This document shows, piece after piece, positions 56,715 to 64,000 of a stretch of DNA of 64,000 nucleotides. Both the position numbers and the translations under genes were made by a program. The stretch lies in assembly GCA_032209605.1 (NCBI GenBank), contig JASFXZ010000038.1, forward strand, positions 3,906,001 through 3,970,000, written 5' to 3'. The DNA comes from Mactromeris polynyma (lineage: Eukaryota; Mollusca; Bivalvia; Venerida; Mactridae). The notes beneath the pieces are model-generated. The model was not told the DNA's origin, did no database searches, and saw only the letters and a list, made by a program, of their open reading frames with translations. The stretch's first letter is position 1, and each line of letters starts with the position of its first letter.

Positions 56715-59700
56715 GTAGGTATATAATTTTCATTGTTATGTTTCATTAGCGTTTAAAAGTCACAATTAAGATTATTAAAGGGGTCATTTTTATCCATTTA
56801 ACCGCACCAGTTGTAACATATAGATCTACAAAAATGTACTTGTATAGTGAAATACTTAGTGTCTTGTTGGATACATCAGCTCTGAGCTTTAATCCCTACT
56901 AGTGGCAGGGCTCTGTAGTGCCACATATAGTCCGTGCCGAATATAGTTTACGCGCGAACTATATGCAGCGAAGTGCCTCACATTTAGTTCACGTTAGCTT
57001 TATGCGGCGGACATATGCCTCGACGCAACATTTAACAACATTAAATCAGACAAGACATAAAATAGCTATATGCGGCAAGGTCTATATGTTGCACTACAGG
57101 GCTCTGGAAATCCACTAGCCCGACGTCCCGGACAACTAGCCTCCCAAGTCGGACAAGTAAAATATAACATTTATACTAGTCCTGGAAAACGGTAATTTAG
57201 GAAATTTTCCTGCAACGGGTACTATTGTGCGTATTCAACATGCTGACCTATGTTATAACGATACTGACCATTCTGTTAATGCTTACAGGGAGTTGTGAAC
57301 ATTTTGAATTCGGTGACAGACCTGGCGAGCCATGTATTCTGATGGACATTGACGCAAAGTTCAACCTTACGTATACCTATAATGAAAATAATACCGAGGT
57401 AAATATTTTTGTTTATTGACAATTGATATCTACATTCTAAATCAGTGACCTTGATTGTTTTAAGTTACCTGTTGATAATATATTTATCTTTACTTGATAG
57501 TACATCACTTCCTAGACCGGAATCTATAACATCAGAAATATATACTGAGTAAAAACTTTGCAACATGTCCAAATAAAATGCAACTAAAACAAAGAAAGCA
57601 TCAAACGTATTCGTAAACATTTTGCATATTTTTTTAAGAAAAAGGGAATTATATTTTTTAGCAACAGGCACTCTGGGTTGCGCTATAGAAGCATTTATTT
57701 GCCGGTGATGCGAGAATATTGGTTAACTGCGGAAGCGTCAAAATTCATATTATATCGTATAATCGCTGATATAATTCCGTGTTGTCTTTCAAAAACAAGA
57801 TTGAAACATTAAAATTTAAAAAAATCATATTATCGTACAAAATTCACTATCAAAATACAGTAAAACCTCACTTAAAGGTCTTATTATTGAGGTTTTACTG
57901 TACATGTAGTTAAATATTGTATACGAAAATTGAGTACATGTATTGCATTGAACAAATAGTACGAGCATGATTACCAACCTATTTCAAGCAATGAAACACA
58001 TCCATTAATACGGCATTACATTTTTGTCTCAATTCTCAGATGGCTTTATGGTACAGTAAAACCTCAATAATAAGACCAACATTGGGACCCCAGAAAACTG
58101 GTCTTAATATTAAGGTGGTCTTAATATTGAGGTTGAATAAAGAACAATACAGAAAAATTATTGTTGAGGTGGTCTTTAGATTCATTTTACAATTTATGCA
58201 TTGTATTGTTTTCATGCCAGCTTCTTCAGTGACTTCAACAATTAGGAGCTGATTGTCTTATTTATTGCAAATTATGTCAAATTCTGTGAAATGAAATTAT
58301 TATTGTCAGCAAGTTTCAACAAATATAATCGACTACCTCTTGTCCAAAGAAATGAACCCCAATTTAAAATTGAGTCTGAAAAGTAAAAAAAAACAACTTA
58401 TAAAACAGTAAAACCTCATAAATAATAGGATCAACTCGAAATTAAGAACGCAATTATCAAGTCCATTTTCACTGTTTTGCTCTTTATTCAACCTCAATAT
58501 TAAGACCACCTCAATACTAAGACCAGTTTTCAAGGTTCACAAGGGTGGTCTTATTATTGAGGTTTAACTGAAAATTGCACAAATAAAGCTTTTGTTTCCA
58601 TGTTTACAGATAGCACCAGAGTTTAACCTAGATGGAGCTGATGTAGTGAACGCGTCAAGTATTTGCGGCGATAGTAAATTCGACTCTGTCTTAACATTAC
58701 GTATATTTCCTACAGAAGAACATGTAATATTCAGAATTGATCCTAAAGGTGCAATGGAACATTTATTCATGTCCTTGACATTACGTGTAGATCCGGGCTC
58801 TCATTTTGAAGGCTTAAACGATTCGTTTCTGTTTGAAATGAAGGACAGTAAGAATTTACCGGCTGGCTTGTACTCCAATGATTCCTATGTCTGTCGATCG
58901 GAACAACGGATGACCTTTAACCGTAATCCACCATACAGCATGACGGTGACAATAAAGAACTTACAAGTCCAAGCTTTTCTGGTGGAAAACGCACGATACG
59001 GACCAGGTATTGTTCGTAATTTGTGCATTTAATTACAATATTGAAAGTTAGCACGTTAGAAACATTTTCTATTACATCATTTACATGAAATTCATTATTT
59101 TGAATTTTTCATGACGAATAGCATGATTGGGTAACCCAATACTAACCGGTAACACAGACTGTCACTGCTTCAATATGAGATCAATATTATCCGTTTATTT
59201 TCATGCATTAAAATGTTGTTTGACTATAGACTGTATTGCAAAAAATACAACAAAACATCGCCTGAAGGAATGACATACAGATTTTTGTGTCATCCTGGCT
59301 GTTTTTATTATTTTTCAATCAGTTATGGAATGCCCACTAGACCCTACACCAGTTCCGTATACTACACCGTCTGAAATGACTACGATTGAGCCTGAAAATA
59401 TTACAACTGTTGCTCCTGCCACCACTGACATCACCACTGAGTCTCGTTCTGAGACTACGATGACGACACAGCCTCATTCTGAGACTACGATGACGACACA
59501 GCCTCGTTCTGAGACAACAATGACAACGAAACCGCCAATAACCACACAGCCTTCCAAACTTCGTAAATTTGTCCTGAGAAATGGGAAACAAGTGTGCGTT
59601 GTGTTACAGGGAAAGTTATCATTTGAAATTCCTTACATGAAAAATGGTGGGAAGGTAATCATTAAAATGTGTATACAGACAATAAGTCGAATTAATGCAA

Positions 59701-62700
59701 TCCGAAAATGAACTAGCTAATATTCAATTCTTAAAATGTTTCAGTTACTCTAATGAAATGCATAGGAGTTACAAAGAATCGAATTCAATTCTAAGACCAC
59801 AATTAAGTGCTCTAGATCTATTACAATTCAAAAGTATTGCAAATACTCGAGGGCAAGTCTAATGTGTTAAATTTAGTATTATTCAATTTTAAGATGAAAA
59901 ATTAGCTCTTCTCTAATCGCGTAATGTCATTCTATGGTGTTGAAATTATTATACAATGTATAGCCATTCTCGAGTGTTCCGATGACTTTTGTTCAATTAC
60001 ATTTCATTTATTCTGATGCTATTCTAAGGTGTAACGAATACTCTGTTGCAATTCTAAATTGTTATAATTTCTTGAACGAGACTTATTGCACAAACTATTG
60101 CCCGAAATATTTCAGAACATTCGCAATTAGTGATACTTGAAATACTTAATCAAAGCGCTGAAAGCACTGAAGTATTGAACACTGGTTTTGTATTCAGTAC
60201 TTGCATATTGACAAAACGTACGAATCATTATTGTCGTTTGTTGAACCATTAAATCTAATTGGGCAGTCAAGATTTCTACTAGTATTGAGTATGTTATACA
60301 GATTACGCTCAGATGTTGAACTATTTGTTAACCGACTCACATATCTGTTATTCTTGCGCCACTTCCGAAATAAAAGTAAATTTCGTATTAAGGCGACGCG
60401 AAAATGGAAAAGTGCCATGGAACTAGTCAGTGTTCGAACAACTAAAAACTAATCATCGTCTGTTTGAATTTACAGAGCGCCACCGCAATGGTCAATGTTC
60501 CCTCAGACACAACTGTCAGTGGAAATTGTAGTTACAATAGTACGAATAACGAACAGGAAGTAAAACTGTCGTTCAACGATGGTTGGGAGTTAACGGTTAT
60601 AATCGTTAAGGATGGGAAGACTTCTGGTCTGTTAACGTCAGACGACAAGGACAATAATGATTATAGTTGGCAGAAAGTTGTCCTTACCTATGTGATTGAC
60701 GACAACTTTCCTGGTGCTTTAAATCCAGGTACAAAATAGTGTGAGATAAAAACGTGAGGCCATTAAAACGCAAGATACTTGTACAGCAAACAATAATCTC
60801 TGAAACATTTTAAAACTAATATTGCTTGCGCTAATAAAATACACGATATCTGTTTTATATGGTACATGTCCTGTAGAACGATATACTCCGAGATAGTCCA
60901 AAGGCAGCAAAATTCAAAACTTTGTTTTGAAGGCGTTTAATATACAATTGCACAGCAATTATTCTTTCCCCAATGATCAACCAAAAAGTAATTCGTACAT
61001 TTTACCGTTTCATCTGTTGAGAATGCCAATCCTGATATATCGCCAAACTCGCGAACAACACTTACTTACAAAAAAGCATCCTCAATACCTCAATGTCACT
61101 GAGAACATACGCCATACCCGTGATTCGAGGTCCTACGTTCTCCAGTTTGGCAGTCCAGTGCTCACCTGAGCGTTCATCCTCGGTACCCAGGCTATTCATA
61201 ACATATATGATACCCTTGGCAAATTGGCTAGCGAAACTTTTTCACGATTAGCATTTCTCGACCAATGAAACGAACGATAACAAAATAGAAGGAATCTCCT
61301 TTGTGGAGAGCTATCAGCAAATTCGACAAAATGGCAGCCTAACACGATTCATGACTACGAGATTTTTACAGTGAGTTTGCCCAGGGTATCACATATGTTA
61401 TGAATAGCCTGGGTACCGAGGATGCAAAATAAGATATTGCAATATTGTGATGCCAGAGTTAGGCTAACTTAAACTATGTATTCGTATAGTTTTATGCCTG
61501 GCTTTGTAAACAAGTGTCCAACCTTTTGTTAAATGTTTTTAGAAATTACTGTACTATGTTTGATTTGTAGGACAGAATAGCACTGTGGTTCAGGTCGACA
61601 CTTTCGGACAATTCAAGTCAACCATTGGTGGGTCATATAAATGCGTTGCTAAGCAACAAATAACATTGCAAACCAAGATAAAGGTAGATCTTAGTGATTT
61701 CCAATACCGTGCATTCGGTACATCAACAACGGATGACTTTTCCAGCAATGGTAAGATGACATTTATCGATGTTTTGTTACATTTGTTCCATGTTTCTGAG
61801 CAAAACAGGGAAATGGGCTTCAAAATTGGGGTCTTAATTTTGAGGTGGTCTTATTATTGAGGTAGTCTTTCGGTGAGGTTTCACTGTACCAGAAGCGTAT
61901 TACACGGATATATTATATTCATCATCTGTATTCGGCTCCTTGGAGCAATAGTTCGATTCCCGGGTCGGGACAGGTCATGACCTTCCTTGACATTGGCTAT
62001 GGTCATTTGGCCTCCACCTCTAGTTCATGTGGGGAAATGTTCACCTGCTTGCGGAAGGATAGTTAGTACTGGTTGATACTTTATTCCAGGAAATTTGGTT
62101 AGGTCAACTGACCGCCATGTTATAAAAAACATGTTGGAAACTTACGTTAAACGCAATAAAAAAACGTCTGCTCCGCAATGAGACTGTGCTAAAGTGTACT
62201 ATTTATTTGTTTATTTATAGTATCTTTGTAAATGAAAAGATTTTGTGCTGTAAACACCTTCGTATGTAATCAGAAATACAACAGAACGCAGCAGAAAAGA
62301 AAGGTTCAAATACTCTCTTAATTGTTCGTCCAAGATAACTTGGCACATTGAGCATCATTTTCACACTGAAAGGGCAACCCGTGAACAGCTGTGTCACTGT
62401 TATTTACATGTTTTTCGGCGCAGCTGTACTAACATGGTTTTGCTATTTGCATGTCTGTGTTGTGTAAACCAATCAAGTCTTACGTTAATCACCAAGACAA
62501 TTTCTCTTCAACCGAACAACGTTTGTAACCTGGACGCGGATTGGTTAACCTTTGTATCATCTCCAGGCGCACGCTCCTATACTATACACTAACAGCGGAA
62601 AGTAATGGAGCTAAAGTTAGGGGCTGATTTCAATTAGATTACCTTTGTATCAAGGGTACGTTACCTTACCGAGATCCACTGAATTTCAGTGAATTTACCG

Positions 62701-62993
62701 AAATCCATTTTGAATCTAAGGTGACCAGCAATCGTAACATCTCGGCATTTTTTTATGTCGCACAACAAATCTTAACCTTCAAATTGAGGCGACCATCTTT
62801 TTTCAAGATATTTTTTGTTACAGATGTCAGTGAATGCGCTGCTGACGACGATAACGATAAAAGCGACAAGACACTCGCCATTATATTAGGCGCTGGATTC
62901 GGTGGCTTAGCGGTTCTAATTATTTTGGCGGGAGTTATATTACGATGCAGACGACAGAAGAAGCAGCAGCATGGTGGATATGACGAAATTTGA
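56666..62993 (+). CDS. LAMP-B: lysosome-associated membrane protein-like gene, 7 exons, 496 aa
   Basis: Coding exons: 56666-56714, 57289-57398, 58610-59006, 59323-59654, 60476-60728, 61571-61750, 62824-62993 (1491 nt including stop; phases 1,0,1,0,1,1 as in LAMP-A). It has a signal peptide (MMCTLKFAVLFGMLVV; two in-frame ATGs). Domain 1 starts PCILMDIDAKFNLTY and domain 2 starts VCVVLQGKLSFEIPY, each with four LAMP cysteines. An extra cysteine (GSCEHF) lies near the N terminus. The hinge is long and mucin-like (Thr/Pro/Ser with a 10-residue repeat SETTMTTQPR). About nine N-glycosylation sequons are visible. The helix at about 458-480 is followed by RCRRQKKQQHGGYDEI. GY-D-E-I at the very C terminus is the canonical LAMP AP-binding lysosomal signal. 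Expected role: major lysosomal membrane glycoprotein. Tandem paralogue of LAMP-A. Confidence 0.9.
56906..57106. mobile_element. TIR element, possibly hAT-like, in LAMP-B intron 1
   Basis: The left end cagggctctgtagtgc and the right end gcactacagggctctg are nearly perfect inverted repeats (CAGRGCYCTGTAGTGC), extending inward as 'cacatatag' / 'ctatatgtt'. No transposase. A clean 8-bp target duplication was not found, so the class is uncertain. Confidence 0.45.
57289..57398 (+). CDS. LAMP-B exon 2 (start of luminal domain 1)
   Basis: It reads GSCEHFEFGDRPGEPCILMD, then IDAKFNLTYTYNENNTE; donor GAG|gtaaat. Confidence 0.87.
57858..57900. mobile_element. Minimal 43-bp CAGTAAAACCTCA element in LAMP-B intron 2
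   Basis: It has cagtaaaacctcacttaaag at the left and ttattgaggttttactg at the right, with TA on both sides and almost nothing between. It is an internal-deletion derivative. Confidence 0.65.
58054..58191. mobile_element. CAGTAAAACCTCA MITE in LAMP-B intron 2 (degraded right end)
   Basis: TA + cagtaaaacctcaataataa, internal 'ttgaggttgaataaagaaca'. The right end has decayed to 'gattcattttac'. Confidence 0.6.
58406..58570. mobile_element. CAGTAAAACCTCA MITE just upstream of LAMP-B exon 3
   Basis: It has cagtaaaacctcataaataa at the left and ttattgaggtttaactg at the right. It is inverted relative to 58054 in its interior ('tttgctctttattcaacctc'). It ends 39 bp before the exon 3 boundary, so it may contribute to the branch-point region. 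Confidence 0.65.
58610..59006 (+). CDS. LAMP-B exon 3 (bulk of luminal domain 1)
   Basis: It reads IAPEFNLDGADVVNASSICG through MTVTIKNLQVQAFLVENARY; phase 1 donor CCAG|gtattg. Aligned with LAMP-A exon 3 (TNLQVQAYNIE). Confidence 0.9.
59323..59654 (+). CDS. LAMP-B exon 4 (mucin-like hinge and start of domain 2)
   Basis: It contains VMECPLDPTPVPYTTPSEMT, then a Thr/Pro/Ser-rich stretch with three 30-bp repeats encoding SETTMTT(Q/K)P, then VCVVLQGKLSFEIPY. 156 nt longer than the LAMP-A counterpart because of the hinge. Confidence 0.88.
59655..60475 (+). other. LAMP-B intron 4
   Basis: AT-rich with degenerate short repeats of 'caattctaa' / 'attgcaaatact' type. No gene or clear element. Confidence 0.4.
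60476..60728 (+). CDS. LAMP-B exon 5 (luminal domain 2)
   Basis: It reads SATAMVNVPSDTTVSGNCSY, then ...DYSWQKVVLTYVIDDNF. Acceptor tttacag, donor CCAG|gtacaa. Confidence 0.87.
61175..61424. mobile_element. MITE with about 45-bp inverted ends in LAMP-B intron 5
   Basis: Left 'catcctcggtacccaggcta' + 'ttcataacatatatgatacc' is mirrored by 'ggtatcacatatgttatgaa' + 'tagcctgggtaccgaggatg'. 250 bp, high arm identity. Confidence 0.75.
61571..61750 (+). CDS. LAMP-B exon 6 (end of luminal domain 2)
   Basis: It reads GQNSTVVQVDTFGQFKSTIG and GSYKC...DLSDFQYRAF, 180 nt as in LAMP-A. Donor CAATG|gtaaga. Confidence 0.87.
61795..61886. mobile_element. Left-truncated CAGTAAAACCTCA MITE in LAMP-B intron 6
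   Basis: 'ttgaggtggtcttattattg' then ggtgaggtttcactg + TA. Confidence 0.55.
61931..62166 (+). repeat. tRNA-derived SINE in LAMP-B intron 6
   Basis: B-box-like AGTTCGATTCCCGGG at about 61950, body 'cattggctatggtcatttgg', 'cctccacctctagttcatgt', 'ggttaggtcaactgaccgcc', and an A-rich end (caataaaaaaacg). This body is one I associate with bivalve SINEs. Confidence 0.6.
62167..62823 (+). other. Rest of LAMP-B intron 6
   Basis: 'tttttcggcgcagctgtact' at 62411 recurs in LAMP-A intron 2 (47105). Nothing else recognised. Confidence 0.4.
62824..62993 (+). CDS. LAMP-B exon 7 (transmembrane helix and GYDEI tail)
   Basis: It reads VSECAADDDNDKSDK, a helix starting TLAIILGAGFGGLAVLIILA, then RCRRQKKQQHGGYDEI and TGA. 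Confidence 0.92.
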
Positions 62994-63079
62994 TTAATTC
63001 AAGTTATTTGTTGTGAAAAAACAATTCGTGTTACAAGCTCCATTGTGCAAAACTACTAAATGATGATACCTGATTGTAG

Positions 63080-63441
63080 AATAAAAGCCCACTGGCAATA
63101 TTTCATTAATTATGCAATTTACTATCTATGTACTCCGGTTTAGCAGGGGTATTCTTCATAAACATTGTAAGACTGAAACTCAGACTTAGACGTTTAAGTG
63201 TTAAACGTTGTTTTTATTCCTACGTAGTTATAACGGCACATATTTTACTACAAAATGGCAAAAGTAGACAGTGAGTGGGTCACAACAATGTTTCCAGACA
63301 TAGTTTCATTCGTTTCGGTTCCATGAAAACATTTTGTTTGCAAATTTAAAGTCAAAGTCTGAGTTTTAGTCTTGTAATGTTTGTGAACAATGAGTGTGTA
63401 TATTTCATATTTATCTTGTTAAGCTGCTTAATGCAAATAAA
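63080..63441 (+). terminator. Candidate polyadenylation signals of LAMP-B
   Basis: AATAAA at 63080-63085 and at 63436-63441, about 90 and 445 bp after the stop codon. Confidence 0.5.
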
Positions 63442-64000
63442 ATTTTGAAACCATGGCTTTTCATTACACTTATGGACCATTTTACATTGAAATACTAATG
63501 ACGAAACCTTTTAAGGAACTTCTATGTATAGCAATTTTTTACCTGACTCGATGGCAATCAGCAATTGGTGTGCATAAATAATGTTCAAGTAGCTTTAGAT
63601 ATGTCATATTTGAAAATTATGACAATATTACAAAATTCGAATGTTACATGGTTATAAATAGACCTTGTACAAGTCCATATACAAACCTTGGGGTGAGCAA
63701 GGTTTCTTTATAATAACTTTGATATCAATAGAACCAAAATAGTTGTATCTTTTTCGTAACGAATGCATAGGTAAACATTACAAATTATCCCTTTTACCAT
63801 GTTTACTGAACACGTTTAAAATACTGTTTCGTCTGCTCATGATGGCGCGAGGTAGTTCGATGAGAATGACGTTATCGTGAAGGCGCCTTAGTTCTCGTTA
63901 TTCTGGTTCTGTAGTTGCTTGGAATAAATTGGATATACGTAGAGCTATCACATAATTTGGTACGACTTACTTGGTGGTACAATGCTATATTAACATAATC
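63442..64000. other. Downstream flank
   Basis: No gene or recognisable repeat seen to the end of the window. Confidence 0.4.

Overview
This is an AT-rich eukaryotic window. GT-AG introns, polyadenylation signals, tRNA-derived SINE pieces, many miniature inverted-repeat elements (MITEs) and long satellite arrays rule out a prokaryote. The repeat types are ones I associate with bivalve molluscs: the 'gcccccac...gtgggggcat' element, SINE tails with 'ccacctctagttc', and CAGTAAAACCTCA-ended MITEs. I infer a bivalve. The species cannot be named from the sequence.

Layout. 1-1.85 kb: tandem repeats that contain an exon-like segment. 1.85-19.2 kb: repeat-rich DNA with a weakly supported, phase-compatible chain of exons on the + strand (5' end outside the window, product unknown), a segmental duplication of one of these exons, nested MITEs and a 37-bp satellite (14.0-15.3 kb). 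19.7-33.9 kb: about 14 kb of stacked, unrelated tandem arrays. These are a 231-bp satellite (about 45 copies), a 34-bp satellite (about 47 copies), and a 20-bp array (about 88 copies) inside a 3.17-kb TA-flanked terminal-inverted-repeat element. 35.3-41.6 kb: a two-exon gene for a small coiled-coil protein of 134 residues with an apparently very long 3' UTR. 41.6-44.3 kb: repeats and a decayed Tc1/mariner transposase remnant.

44.3-63.0 kb: the best-supported content is a head-to-tail pair of lysosome-associated membrane protein (LAMP) family genes, called here LAMP-A (457 aa) and LAMP-B (496 aa). Each has seven exons with the same intron phases (1,0,1,0,1,1). Each encodes a signal peptide, two luminal LAMP domains with four spaced cysteines each, a hinge between them, one transmembrane helix and a short cytosolic tail. 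LAMP-B ends in a canonical GYDEI lysosomal sorting signal. LAMP-A has YEVL followed by 20 extra residues. Both genes' introns are full of MITEs and SINEs. The coiled-coil gene and the LAMP pair share the strand but show no sign of working together.
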